DNA from: BS750m-G62 sp964577175
GTDB lineage: Bacteria > Planctomycetota > Phycisphaerae > FEN-1346
Reading direction: 5' to 3'
NCBI GenBank assembly: GCA_964577175.1
Contig: CAZNYC010000044.1
Coordinates: 1-29,186 of the forward strand
Length of the DNA stretch: 29,186 bases
Of this stretch, positions 15,236 through 23,520 are shown piece after piece; position 1 is the first letter of the stretch; every line of letters begins with the position of its first letter. A model generated the notes under the pieces. It saw only the letters and a list, made by a program, of their open reading frames with translations, searched no databases and had not been told where the DNA came from. A program made the position numbers and the translations under genes.

Positions 15236-17485
15236 TCAGATCCCCGCCGCGATCTCCAGGATTTCCCACCGCCGCTGCGTGTCGCCCTGGCCGAAGGTCA
15301 CGGTGTCGCCGACGGCCTTGCCCATGAACGCCAGGGCCAGGGGGGCGCGATAGTAGTAGATACCGTTCTCCACGTCCGTATCCCACGGGCCGAGGAAGGT
15401 GAAGGACTCCTCCTCGCCGGTGGCGAGGTGGCGGGCCCGGACCCGCGAGCCGACGGTCACGGTGTCGGCGGCCCCCATGCTGGGCGGGATGACGCGGGCC
15501 TTGCGGATGTCCGCCTGCATCTGCTCGGCTTTCTCCGAGAGGCGCTGCTGTTCCTCGAGGGCGGCGGTGAACTCGGCGTTCTCGCTGATGTCACCGAGGG
15601 CCGCCGCGTCGCCGATGGCCTGGGCGTTCTCGGCCATCTGGCGGGTCACCAGGTCGCCGTACACCTCCTCCTGGTGCCGCAGGGCTCGCTCGCTCGTCCA
15701 GATGACGTCCTCTTCCTCCCACGGCTCGACGCGCTGGACGGCGAAGTGGTCGGGATGCGTGCGGCGCACCAGGTCCAGCAGTCGGGACCGCAGCGCCTCG
15801 GTCAGGACGGTGTTGCGGTCGGCGGCGGCGCGGATGTCCTTGGCCTGGGCGTCGTCGGCCCGTTCGAGGACCCGCTCGATGGCGGGATTGGCGCGCACGT
15901 CCAGCGCCCCGCGGATCTGCGTGACGACGGGCTTCAGGGACCGGTCCTCCTGTGCGTCGCGGCCGAGATGGTCCACCGCCAGCAGCATGCGGATGGTGAG
16001 CGAGACGGGGTCCACGCCGGCCAGGGCGTCGGCGCAGTCGCCGCCCGTGACGGCGGTCCAGAGCCAGAAGGTGGCGGCGGGGGCGTCGTCGGGGCGGCGC
16101 ATGAGCGCCTCGGCGGCGGCCGCCAGGCGGTCGCCGTGGCCGGCCTCGACGAGGGCGTCGGCCATCTGCGCGCACGCCTCGGGCAGACGGGCGGCGGCGA
16201 GGGCGTCGGCGAAGACGTCGGGCCAGGCATCCGGCATCGTCTCCTGCACCAGCGCGAGGACGGCCCGGACGACGGAGGCGTCGGCCAGGGCCGCGACGGC
16301 GGCCGGCACGCCGGCCGGGCCCGCCACGTCGGCCGGTCCGTCGGACGGGGCGGCCAGGGTGTCCGGATGGCGGCGGTGCATCTGGGCGAGCACGGCCAGG
16401 GCGCCGAGGCGCTCGGCGGCGGTGTCGGCCCGGCGGGCGGTGCGGGCGAGGGTCTCGGCGAACTCGGCGAGCAGGGCGGCCTCGGACGCCGGGTCGTGGC
16501 CGGTCTCGTCCAGGTACGAGAGGGCCATGGCGAGTCGGTCCTCGCCCTCGGCCTGGAGGAAGGCGTGCCGCCGCTCCCGCTGGAACGAGACGGGCTGGTC
16601 CCGCAGGGTGAGGGTGGGCTGGCTGGAGCCCATCATATCGATATAGGGTGACCGCTTGACGGTCTCCCTGGCCCCGCGCCACCAGGCGGCCCAGGCCTTG
16701 GCGGGGACGGCGGGCTCCAGGGCCGCCTTGAACTCGCGGAACTTCATCTTCGGCCCGTGGGCCGCCAGGACGATGCGCGCGAGCCGATCGGGATCGGCGC
16801 CGGCCATCTCGGCCAGCCGCTCCGGCGCGAAGGCCACCAGGGCCAGAAAGTTGTCCGGGTCGCCGGGCTCCAGGTGGACGACGCTTTCGGCATCGTAGCC
16901 GCGCTCGCTCTCGCCGAAGGAGACCTTCAGGACGCCGCGCTCGGCGTCGACGCCCAGGACGCACCCCGGGTGCTTGCGGCGCGGGTCCACGACGAACGTG
17001 CCGGGCGGCAGGGCGAGGAACGTCTCCAGGCGCGCCACGGCCGTGCCGGGCGCCACGTCGTCCCGGCCGAGGGTCATCGCGAGGAGGGCCTCCAGGTCCG
17101 GCGTATCGGCGGCGTGGGCCCGGTAGACCTCGGCGGCGGCCTCGCGCACGAGGTCCGACTCCGGCAGCCCCTCGCCGAGGCGGATGAGCAGGGCCCGGGC
17201 CCGGCCGGCCCGGCCGGCTTCGGTCCAGGTCTCGAGGGCCATCCAGAGGAGGGCGGCGGCCCCCTTCGCGACGCGCGGCGAGGCGTGGGCCCGAAGGGCC
17301 GCGAGGATCTCGCCGGCGGCGTCGGCGTCGAACGCCGGGTCCTCCAGGGCCTCCATCCAGGCGGGCTCCAGGCGCTTGAGGTCGGCGGCGTCGGCGAGGG
17401 CGACCAGCCGGCCGGCCGGCGCCGGCGGGGGGCCGTTCGCGCCGCTCTCTTCCTGTGAAACGTCCTGCGATACGTCCTCGGGCAT
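15236..17485 (-). CDS. greA: Transcription cleavage factor GreA with long N-terminal helical region
   Basis: 749 residues against about 158 for ordinary GreA. The last 160 residues or so are GreA-like: a coiled coil with the tip GDISENAEFTAALEEQQ (from 631; Asp632 and Glu635 match the acidic tip residues that hold the metal in RNA polymerase), then the FKBP-like part (VTVGSRVRAR..., FTFLGPWDTDVENGIYYYRAPLALAFMGKAVGDTVTF). The first about 590 residues are mostly alpha-helical and Ala-rich, with a small beta section KHPGCVLGVDAERGVLKVSFGE. Long GreA forms of this kind are known in Chlamydiae and spirochaetes. GreA rescues stalled RNA polymerase by RNA cleavage. AGGAG lies eight bases before the ATG. 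The N-terminal part probably mediates protein contacts (inference). Confidence 0.9.
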   Translation of the reverse strand: MPEDVSQDVSQEESGANGPPPAPAGRLVALADAADLKRLEPAWMEALEDPAFDADAAGEILAALRAHASPRVAKGAAALLWMALETWTEAGRAGRARALLIRLGEGLPESDLVREAAAEVYRAHAADTPDLEALLAMTLGRDDVAPGTAVARLETFLALPPGTFVVDPRRKHPGCVLGVDAERGVLKVSFGESERGYDAESVVHLEPGDPDNFLALVAFAPERLAEMAGADPDRLARIVLAAHGPKMKFREFKAALEPAVPAKAWAAWWRGARETVKRSPYIDMMGSSQPTLTLRDQPVSFQRERRHAFLQAEGEDRLAMALSYLDETGHDPASEAALLAEFAETLARTARRADTAAERLGALAVLAQMHRRHPDTLAAPSDGPADVAGPAGVPAAVAALADASVVRAVLALVQETMPDAWPDVFADALAAARLPEACAQMADALVEAGHGDRLAAAAEALMRRPDDAPAATFWLWTAVTGGDCADALAGVDPVSLTIRMLLAVDHLGRDAQEDRSLKPVVTQIRGALDVRANPAIERVLERADDAQAKDIRAAADRNTVLTEALRSRLLDLVRRTHPDHFAVQRVEPWEEEDVIWTSERALRHQEEVYGDLVTRQMAENAQAIGDAAALGDISENAEFTAALEEQQRLSEKAEQMQADIRKARVIPPSMGAADTVTVGSRVRARHLATGEEESFTFLGPWDTDVENGIYYYRAPLALAFMGKAVGDTVTFGQGDTQRRWEILEIAAGI

Positions 17486-17520
17486 CCAACCGCTCCTGTC
17501 TCGGGCACGTGCGGGCTCCC

Positions 17521-17549
17521 AGTGTACCGGCAGGCCGGGCAATCGGCAA
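17521..17549 (-). promoter_or_regulatory. Predicted promoter of greA in a GGCAAC repeat tract
   Basis: On the minus strand: -35 TTGCCG (17544-17549), 17-base spacer, -10 TACACT (17521-17526). The -35 lies at one end of a tract (17540-17585) of degenerate GGCAAC/CAACGG units, so several TTGCCG-like hexamers are present in series. Confidence 0.5.
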
Positions 17550-17604
17550 CCGGCAACCGGCAATAGGCAACGGCAACGACAACGGCAAAGGGCGCGTTCG
17601 CGCC

Positions 17605-17677
17605 GGGTGGCACGGATTGCTTGCCAATCCGTGCCCGGCGAGCGAAAAACACGGTTTGACAAGCAAACCGTGGCACC
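17605..17677. repeat. Paired CTTGC-loop hairpins
   Basis: Inverted pair 17605-17633 (arms CACGGATTG and CAATCCGTG, loop CTTGC) and 17650-17677 (arms CACGGTTTG and CAAACCGTG, loop ACAAG), with a 16-bp spacer. It lies between the divergent greA and metallophosphoesterase genes. Confidence 0.9.
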
Positions 17678-17692
17678 TGCGGCGGCCGAGGC

Positions 17693-17721
17693 TTGACCCG
17701 CCGGCCGCGGCGGCCGACAAT
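17693..17721 (+). promoter_or_regulatory. Predicted promoter of the metallophosphoesterase gene
   Basis: -35 TTGACC (17693-17698), 17-base spacer, -10 GACAAT (17716-17721). The ATG lies 34 bases after the -10. Confidence 0.6.
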
Positions 17722-17754
17722 GCGGATGCCGCACGAACCCGCCAGGAGACGAGC

Positions 17755-18660
17755 ATGCCGCTCCATCTGCCGCCGCTCTCGCGCCGCCGCTTCCTGAGGA
17801 CCACCCTCGCCGCCGGCGCCGCCGCCGTCCTGCCGCGCGCGGCCGCCGGGGCGCCGAAGGCCGTCGATCCGAACCGCCTCGCCCTGCTGGCCGACACGCA
17901 CGTCTGGGCCGACCCGGAGCGGGTGCATCGCGGCATCCGGTCGGTCGAGACGGCCGCCGCCGCGTGCCGCCAGGTCCGGGCGCTGGGCCCCCTGCCGGCC
18001 CACATGATTATCGCGGGCGACTGTGCCGCCGACGCCGGCGAGCCGGGCGACTACGCCACCCTCGGCCGTCTGCTGAAGCCGCTGCGCGAGGCGGGCGTGA
18101 CGGTGCACCTCGTCCTGGGCAACCACGACCATCGCGAGAACTTTTATGCCGCGTTCCCCGGGTCGCGGCCGGAGGGCGAGCCGGCCGTCGCCGGCAAGCA
18201 CGCCGGTGTCGTCGAGACGCCGCGGGCGGACCTCGTGCTGCTCGATTCGCTCAACAAGACGAACGTGACCCCCGGCCTGCTGGGCGAGGCCCAGCGGGCG
18301 TGGCTGGCCCGCACGCTGGACGCCCCCGGCAAACCGGCCGTCGTCGTCGTCCATCACAACCCGGACCGGCGCGAGAAACCGTCCGGCCTCCTCGACACGG
18401 CGGCCCTGTTCGAGACGCTCCTGCCCCGCCGGCGGGCGAAGGCGTATGCGTTCGGCCACTCGCACGCCTGGTGGTACCGCAAGCGCGACGACGTGCACCT
18501 CGTGAACGTGCCGGCCGTGGCGTGGCTGTTCGACAAGAAGGCGCCGCGCGGATGGCTGGACGTGCACCTGGAGACCGGCGGCGCCCGGCTGGTCCTGCAG
18601 ACGGTGGACGAATCGGACGCGCGGCACGGGCAGGTGGACCGGCTGACGTGGCGGTCGTAA
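17755..18660 (+). CDS. Tat-exported metallophosphoesterase
   Basis: 301 residues. A calcineurin-like phosphoesterase with a two-metal centre. Seen: the twin-arginine signal SRRRFLRTT followed by an Ala-rich hydrophobic stretch and AxA-type cleavage region near residues 30-33; then the five metal motifs ADTHV (DxH), AGDCA (GD), GNHDH, VVHHNP and GHSH. AGGAG lies nine bases before the ATG. Tat export suggests that the protein folds with its metals before crossing the membrane. Substrate is not predictable (phosphoesters, nucleotides or lipids are all possible). The gene is monocistronic as far as can be seen, with its own promoter. Confidence 0.92.
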   Translation: MPLHLPPLSRRRFLRTTLAAGAAAVLPRAAAGAPKAVDPNRLALLADTHVWADPERVHRGIRSVETAAAACRQVRALGPLPAHMIIAGDCAADAGEPGDYATLGRLLKPLREAGVTVHLVLGNHDHRENFYAAFPGSRPEGEPAVAGKHAGVVETPRADLVLLDSLNKTNVTPGLLGEAQRAWLARTLDAPGKPAVVVVHHNPDRREKPSGLLDTAALFETLLPRRRAKAYAFGHSHAWWYRKRDDVHLVNVPAVAWLFDKKAPRGWLDVHLETGGARLVLQTVDESDARHGQVDRLTWRS

Positions 18661-18685
18661 CGGCGGGGCCGGTTTGCCCTTTCGG

Positions 18686-18900
18686 TTTTTACCGCAGAGC
18701 CCGCAGAGAGCGCAGAGAAAGGCGGAGAAAGGCGAAAGGAGGGAAACGGCAAAGGCAAGAAAGGTGGATGCGAACATTCATTCGGTTGTCATGCTGAGGG
18801 AGCGCAGCGACCGAAGCATCTCGCCGTGGCCGTTGCCGTTACGCTGCGTCTGCCGTGCCCTGATTTTCTCTGCGTCCTCGGCGGTCTCTGCGTTAAAACC
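18686..18900. repeat. Composite repeat: ACCGCAGAG element, TGTCATGCTGAGG element, inverse ACCGCAGAG element
   Basis: Direct ACCGCAGAG...AGAGAAAGGCGG at 18686-18735, a central unit TGTCATGCTGAGG...CCGAAGCATCTCG at 18787-18823, then an inverse unit TTCTCTGCGTCCTCGGCGG...TTAAAACC at 18865-18900. The outer units form long imperfect terminal inverted repeats. The same arrangement recurs at 20128-20308, on the other side of the next gene. Confidence 0.8.
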
Positions 18901-18948
18901 CGATTGCCGGAGGAGCCCCGCCGCGCCCGCGCTGAAGGAGACCGCCCC

Positions 18949-20112
18949 ATGCGCATCCTGCCGAGCCTGTTGATCCTGGCCCTCCTTGCCGCATGCCCGT
19001 GCGTCGCGGCCGCCGCCGCGCCGGCGACGGAAGACCTCGCGCCGATGGATGAGTACGAGCCGCGGGGGCCGGGCGGCTTCCGAAGCGGGTGGCACCAGAC
19101 GGGGCCCACGTCGGCCTGGGTCGTCTGGCGGACGCCGAACCGCGCCACGAGCCGCGTCGAATACGGTCCCACGGAGGCGTGCGAGCAGGCGACGCCCGCC
19201 ACGAAACCCGGCCGCGTCCTCGGCCTGCCGCTGTTCACCCAGTTCCACCGCCTGACCGGTCTCGAACCCGGCAAGACGTGCCACTACCGGCCCGTCAGCA
19301 TCGGCACGGACGGCAGCGAGGAGAAGGGCGAGGTCCGGACGTTCACCACGCCGCCGCGGGACGAAAAGGCCATCCCCGTGCCGGGCGACCTGGCGGGGCC
19401 GCCGTACGTCCTCGACAAGGACGGGGCGACGTACGTCCTCACGCGCGACCTGACGGTCCCCCTCGCCGGCTTCGAAATCACCGCCGCCGCCGTCACCCTC
19501 GACTTCGACGGCCACACGCTCACCTATAACGACGAACCGTACGAAGGCCCTGAGGCCTGGAACGAGCGCGCCTACCAGGGCAACGACTTCGGCGTCAAGT
19601 GCAGCGGCAAGGGGCGCGTGACGCTCCGCGGCGGCCGCATCCCGGCGACGGGCGTCTTCCTGGACAACGGGTACGACAAGGGGGCAAGCCGCGAGAACGT
19701 TGAACTCGGCGAGACGGGCGTGGTCGGCTTCCAGTCCTTCCTGACCGTCCGCGCCGTGGACGGCGAGGGCAGGCCCGTCGCGGGTGCCCGAGTCGTCGTC
19801 ACCGGCCCTGACGGCAAGGCGGTTCAGCAGGCGACGATGGCCCCCGAGGGGTCGAAGGACATGCTCATCGCCGATGGTGACCGCTTGACCGTGGTACGGC
19901 CCCTCGAAAGGAAGCACCGCGGTTACGTGAAGGACGTGTCGCTCGAATCGGGCGAGGCGGCCTTCGTCGTCACCTGCGAAGTCGTGACCCACGACGGCCG
20001 CAAGCCCGCCGGGCCGTACACCGTTACCGCCACGAAGGAGGGGTACAAAGCCGCCACGAAGACGGTGGACGTGGCCGAGACGGACCGCGTCGAACTCGTC
20101 CTCGAGAAGTGA
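18949..20112 (+). CDS. Exported protein with FN3-like, beta-helix-like and carboxypeptidase-regulatory-like domains
   Basis: 387 residues, no family name certain. Seen: signal peptide MRILPSLLILALLAACPCVAAAAA; a fibronectin III or purple-acid-phosphatase N-terminal type domain (GGFRSGWHQTGPTSAWVVWRTPNRATSRVEYGPT ... FHRLTGLEPGKTCHYRPVSI ... GEVRTFTTPP, about 40-150); a start of a right-handed beta-helix (YVLTRDLTVPLAGFEITAAAVTLDFDGHTLTYND ... DFGVKCSGKGRVTLRGGRI, about 165-235); and a C-terminal Ig-like region (FLTVRAVDGEGRPVAGARVVVTGPDGKAV ... GPYTVTATKEGYKAATKTVDV). The beta-helix has only a few turns before the C-terminal region begins, so it may be shortened. Expected location is outside the cytoplasm. 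GAAGGAG lies upstream of the ATG. Composite repeats flank the gene on both sides. Confidence 0.75.
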   Translation: MRILPSLLILALLAACPCVAAAAAPATEDLAPMDEYEPRGPGGFRSGWHQTGPTSAWVVWRTPNRATSRVEYGPTEACEQATPATKPGRVLGLPLFTQFHRLTGLEPGKTCHYRPVSIGTDGSEEKGEVRTFTTPPRDEKAIPVPGDLAGPPYVLDKDGATYVLTRDLTVPLAGFEITAAAVTLDFDGHTLTYNDEPYEGPEAWNERAYQGNDFGVKCSGKGRVTLRGGRIPATGVFLDNGYDKGASRENVELGETGVVGFQSFLTVRAVDGEGRPVAGARVVVTGPDGKAVQQATMAPEGSKDMLIADGDRLTVVRPLERKHRGYVKDVSLESGEAAFVVTCEVVTHDGRKPAGPYTVTATKEGYKAATKTVDVAETDRVELVLEK

Positions 20113-20127
20113 GGTTTCCGGCCTGCC

Positions 20128-20308
20128 GGTTTCACCGCGGAGAGCGCAGAGAGCGCAGAGAACGGCGGAAAGAGAGTCACAGCAACAACGGCCACGGCCA
20201 AGGCCACGGCGAGATGCTTCGGCCCTTCGGGCCTCAGCATGACAGCGCTTTTTCTCTGCCTTCCTGCCGTTCTCTGTTTTCCTCTGCGTCCTCTGCGGTA
20301 AAAACCGG
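20128..20308. repeat. Second composite repeat
   Basis: Direct ACCGCGGAG...GCAGAGAACGGCGG (20128-20170), a central unit CGAGATGCTTCGG...CTCAGCATGACA (about 20210-20243; inverted relative to the copy at 18787), then inverse TTCTCTG...CTGCGGTAAAAACCGG (about 20250-20308). It lies between two convergent genes. Confidence 0.8.
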
Positions 20309-20320
20309 ATCGCCGGCGCC

Positions 20321-22933
20321 CTATCGCCCCGCCGCCACGTCCACGAGGAACAGGCCGTCCTTCGGGCCGAGGGTGACCGTCCGGCCGACGGGCTCGCCGG
20401 TGTTCGTCCCGGGATCCTGGTGGGGTGAGGCGCGCAGGCGGCGGAACCGGCGGCCGGGGGCGAGCCTCTCCAAATCGAAGACCTGATTGCGCGGCGCCGG
20501 GTTGGCCAGCACCAGGCCCCGCTCGAACGCCCGGACCATCCGGTCGGGTGCCGCGTGGGCCGAGACCTCGCGGATCCACACGGGCGCCCCGCCCTCCACC
20601 TCGATCGCCAGGTCCGCCGTCTCGGTTCGGATAGTCGAGAAATAGAAATGCGACGTGAATGCCTCCCCGTCGGCCCACGTCATGTGCCGGACGGGTTCGG
20701 TGACGGCCCCCGGGCCGGCGGGACCGGCGACCCATGCCTCGCTCCAGTAGGCGTGGTCGGTCACGGTGTGGTCCTTCGGTCCGCAGTCGGCGACGAACCG
20801 CAGGCGGACGCGCCGGCCGGCCCACGTCGCGAGCGGCACCTCGTGCCGGACCCACCGGTGGGCCGTCTGCGAATGCTCGAAGACCTGCTCGAACGCGCCG
20901 GCCGCGCCGTCCGCATCGAGCGGCGCCACCTGCACCCGGAACCACGCGCCGTCGCTCTTCTCGGGGCTCTTGGGTCCCATGGCGGTGGCGAAGGCGAGGC
21001 GTCCGCCCTTGGGCACCGCCACGTCGCGCTGCCAGAAGACGGCCCCCGCGCACCCGCGGAACGGGGGATGGACGAAGTACGCCGGCCGGGCCGCCGCATC
21101 GCCGATGCGGACGGGGCGGAACGTGAACGAGGCGCCGGTCTCGGGGTCGAGGGGCGCGGGCCCCCGGCCGCGGACGACCATGCGGACCTCGGGCGCCTCC
21201 CGGCGAGTAAGTTGGCCCTCGGGCGGCGCGATACCGACGTGGGCCAGGCGCGGCATCGTTTCCGGGTATCCCGGCAGGGGGTCGGCCCGCAGCGTGACGC
21301 GGACCACCAGGTCGGGGCCGCGGCAGGGGACGCCCGCGAGGCGGAAGCGGGTGGGGCCCTCCGCGCCCTCGGCGGCGTCGACGCGAACGGCGTCGCCGTC
21401 GCGCGTGACGCGTAAGTCCTTTCCGCTCAAACGCTTGCGGAGCGCCTCGCCGGGCGGAGTGCCCGCGCCGCCAAGCGTATCCGGTGCCGACAGCGCCAGC
21501 CGCCGGGCGGGGCCCTCGGGCTTGCCGAGCCAGCCGACGACGCGGTCGCGGCCGCGGACGAGTTCGTCCCAGATGCCGTACGATTCGCCCTTCTCGGATG
21601 GCGGGGCATAACTGTAGCAGATGGCCGAATCCGTCATGACGGCGGCGGCGAAGACGAGCCGGTGGGTGGACCACGGCACCTCGGGCCGCATGTCGGGCCG
21701 GCCGGGTTCGCCCGTCGGTTCGACGAACTTGTGGTTGATATAGTTGAATACGGGCGCGCGGCCGCGGGCGGCCCAGAAGGCGTGCCGGTTCAGGCCGCCG
21801 GACCAGTCGGTGATCTTGCGGTCGCGGAGGTCCGGCCACCCCTCGCTCTCGATGCCGTTCACGATACCGAAGCCGCGCTGGTGCGTGCCGAGGTGCCCGT
21901 CCGCGGTGATGAGGCGGTCCGCGCCGAGGCGCGTGCGCAGGCGCTCGAGGAACCGGATAACGCCCAGGCCGTAGGTGTTCACGCCGTCGACCCGGCCGCC
22001 GTCGGCGGTGCCGTCGGCGTCGGAGTCGGCGCGCGGGCCGCCGCGCTCGTGAAACAGGACGTCGAACTCGACGCCGTCGAAGGCGGCGAGGCGCCCGCCG
22101 TCGGCGAAGCGGGCCGCCAGGTCGTCGGCGTGGACCTCCCAGCACTGCCGGCCGTCGGCGTCGCGCGGGCAATGCGTGGAATAGTTGTAGAACCACATCA
22201 GGTGACCCTTGCGCGGCCAGGGGCCCTCCGTGGCGTGGGCGGCGGCCCAGGCCTTGCCGGCGGTGAAGGCCCGCGGCTCGGTGCCGTAGCAGCCCCGCGC
22301 CACGCGGATGGTGCCGGCCTTGCGGTCGACGGCGACGAGGCGGACCTGTTCGCTGCGGTGCCAGTCGGGCCGGCCGTCGGCGCCGAGGGCGCACAGGCCC
22401 ACGTCGTCGTTCTTGTCGCGGTAGCGTCCCATGTTCATCCGGAACCGTTCGGGATGGTCGACGCGGAGGGTCGTCTCGCCGGCCTCGGCGGGGACGTCCG
22501 AGAGGATGCGGGCGCCCTCGTAATACAGCCAGTGGCCGGCGAAGAACGGGTCCCGCTCAAAGTGCGGGTCCCGCGCGTTGCCGTTGTAGTGCAGCAGGAC
22601 GAGTTGCTCGGGATGGGCCCGCTTGAAGCGGGTGAAGAACTCGGCGTTGCGGCGTCCGCGGCCGGGCACCTCCTCGTCCAGAGCCTTGCCCTGGATGCCC
22701 ATGAGGCGGGAGAAGGTGGCCTCCCACTGCGGGTAGGTGACGCGGGGGTTGGCGGCCCGCCCTTCCGCGGCGCGGAAGAAGAAGGCGCGCGGCCATCCGC
22801 CGGAGAGCACCCGGAGGCGCTGGAGGCGGCCGGGCGCCTCCGCCGCCGCGCACGGGACACCGGCGGCGAGGATCGCGGCGGCGAGGGCGAGCGCCGACAC
22901 GAGAAGCAGGCGCTGCGGGGCGAGGCGGGGCAT
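20321..22933 (-). CDS. Exported 870-residue protein, possible glycoside hydrolase
   Basis: Signal peptide (PRLAPQRLLLVSALALAAAILAAGVPCAAAEA). The N-terminal half (about 36-480) resembles TIM-barrel glycoside hydrolases of unclassified planctomycete type: WPRAFFFRAAE, LVLLHYNGNARDP, WFYNYSTHCPRDADG, FDGVEFDVLFHE (D286, E289, D291 are candidate acidic residues), a DSDADGTADG calcium-loop-like segment, LITADGHLGTHQRGFGIVNGIESEGWPDL, and VFAAAVMTDSAICYSY. The C-terminal half has beta-sandwich character (GRRVRLRFVADCGPKDHTVTDHAYWSEAWV), like carbohydrate-binding modules. AAGGGAGGA precedes the ATG at 22933. An upstream in-frame ATG adds eight residues before the signal. Enzyme activity is not proven by anything seen; catalytic residues are guesses. 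Confidence 0.6.
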   Translation of the reverse strand: MPRLAPQRLLLVSALALAAAILAAGVPCAAAEAPGRLQRLRVLSGGWPRAFFFRAAEGRAANPRVTYPQWEATFSRLMGIQGKALDEEVPGRGRRNAEFFTRFKRAHPEQLVLLHYNGNARDPHFERDPFFAGHWLYYEGARILSDVPAEAGETTLRVDHPERFRMNMGRYRDKNDDVGLCALGADGRPDWHRSEQVRLVAVDRKAGTIRVARGCYGTEPRAFTAGKAWAAAHATEGPWPRKGHLMWFYNYSTHCPRDADGRQCWEVHADDLAARFADGGRLAAFDGVEFDVLFHERGGPRADSDADGTADGGRVDGVNTYGLGVIRFLERLRTRLGADRLITADGHLGTHQRGFGIVNGIESEGWPDLRDRKITDWSGGLNRHAFWAARGRAPVFNYINHKFVEPTGEPGRPDMRPEVPWSTHRLVFAAAVMTDSAICYSYAPPSEKGESYGIWDELVRGRDRVVGWLGKPEGPARRLALSAPDTLGGAGTPPGEALRKRLSGKDLRVTRDGDAVRVDAAEGAEGPTRFRLAGVPCRGPDLVVRVTLRADPLPGYPETMPRLAHVGIAPPEGQLTRREAPEVRMVVRGRGPAPLDPETGASFTFRPVRIGDAAARPAYFVHPPFRGCAGAVFWQRDVAVPKGGRLAFATAMGPKSPEKSDGAWFRVQVAPLDADGAAGAFEQVFEHSQTAHRWVRHEVPLATWAGRRVRLRFVADCGPKDHTVTDHAYWSEAWVAGPAGPGAVTEPVRHMTWADGEAFTSHFYFSTIRTETADLAIEVEGGAPVWIREVSAHAAPDRMVRAFERGLVLANPAPRNQVFDLERLAPGRRFRRLRASPHQDPGTNTGEPVGRTVTLGPKDGLFLVDVAAGR

Positions 22934-22959
22934 GGGTCCTCCCTTCGCGCCGATCACGC

Positions 22960-23032
22960 GGGTGCCACGGTTTGCTTGTCAAACCGTGCAGGCTCCTCCC
23001 GGCGCACCGATTGACGAGCAATCGGTGGCACC
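22960..23032. repeat. Paired CTTGT-loop hairpins
   Basis: Inverted pair 22960-22988 (CACGGTTTG and CAAACCGTG, loop CTTGT) and 23005-23032 (CACCGATTG and CAATCGGTG, loop ACGAG). In the second copy both stem arms changed together (CACC/GGTG), so pairing is kept. Confidence 0.92.
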
Positions 23033-23520
23033 CGCCTTCGGCCGTCGGACGGGCGGGTCCGTCGGCGGTTTCAACCCGCGGGAGGGGCGGAGTGTCGGCG
23101 ATTCCCGGCCGAGCGGGTGCCGCGGATGGCGGGTCCGCGGCGGTGTCCGTGCTGACGGGTGCGCGGCGGCGGGCGGGCTCCGCGTTGCGTCGCGGCTAAA
23201 CAGGTACCTTTCGCGGGGCGGGGCGGCCGGGTTTTTCCGGTCGAAATCGAGGGGGTGCGCGCACGGTTCGGGGCCGAAATCCCGGCCGCGTGCGTCGCCC
23301 TAAGTGCCTGTCATCGCTGCACTTGTGGGCACGCCGCCGCCGCCCGCTCCTCCGCCGATTTGCCTTCCGCCGCCTGACCGGTAGGCTTGACACTGGCGGA
23401 ATGCCGCCGGTCGTCATGGCGGACGGCGCAGGGTGCGCGCGGCGCCCGCGGGGCGCCCGCCCGCCTCGTCCTCCCGCGACGGCCCGGATGGGACGCAGTC
23501 GATTGCGAAGGAGCGCTGGT
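23033..23520. other. Gene-free stretch upstream of the PEP-CTERM operon
   Basis: No convincing gene. It holds a decayed hairpin copy at about 23115-23150, a 6-bp inverted repeat AAGTGC/GCACTT at 23302-23324 and a lone TTGACA at 23387-23392 with no good -10 at 17-18 bases. The promoter of the PEP-CTERM operon should lie here but cannot be placed. Confidence 0.5.

Noticed and set aside
15170..16651. 493-codon and overlapping open frames on the plus strand
   Set aside because: Antisense to greA and without any recognisable domain.
18670..18948. Short coding gene in the composite repeat
   Set aside because: The frames there translate the repeat itself (serine- and leucine-rich strings in several frames) and have no ribosome site.
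21662..23014. 450-codon open frame on the plus strand
   Set aside because: Antisense to the 870-residue exported protein, which has a signal peptide and ribosome site.
23387..23415. Promoter of the PEP-CTERM operon, sigma-70 or sigma-54 type
   Set aside because: TTGACA is present but there is no acceptable -10 at 16-19 bases, and the GG/GC spacing for sigma-54 is one base off.
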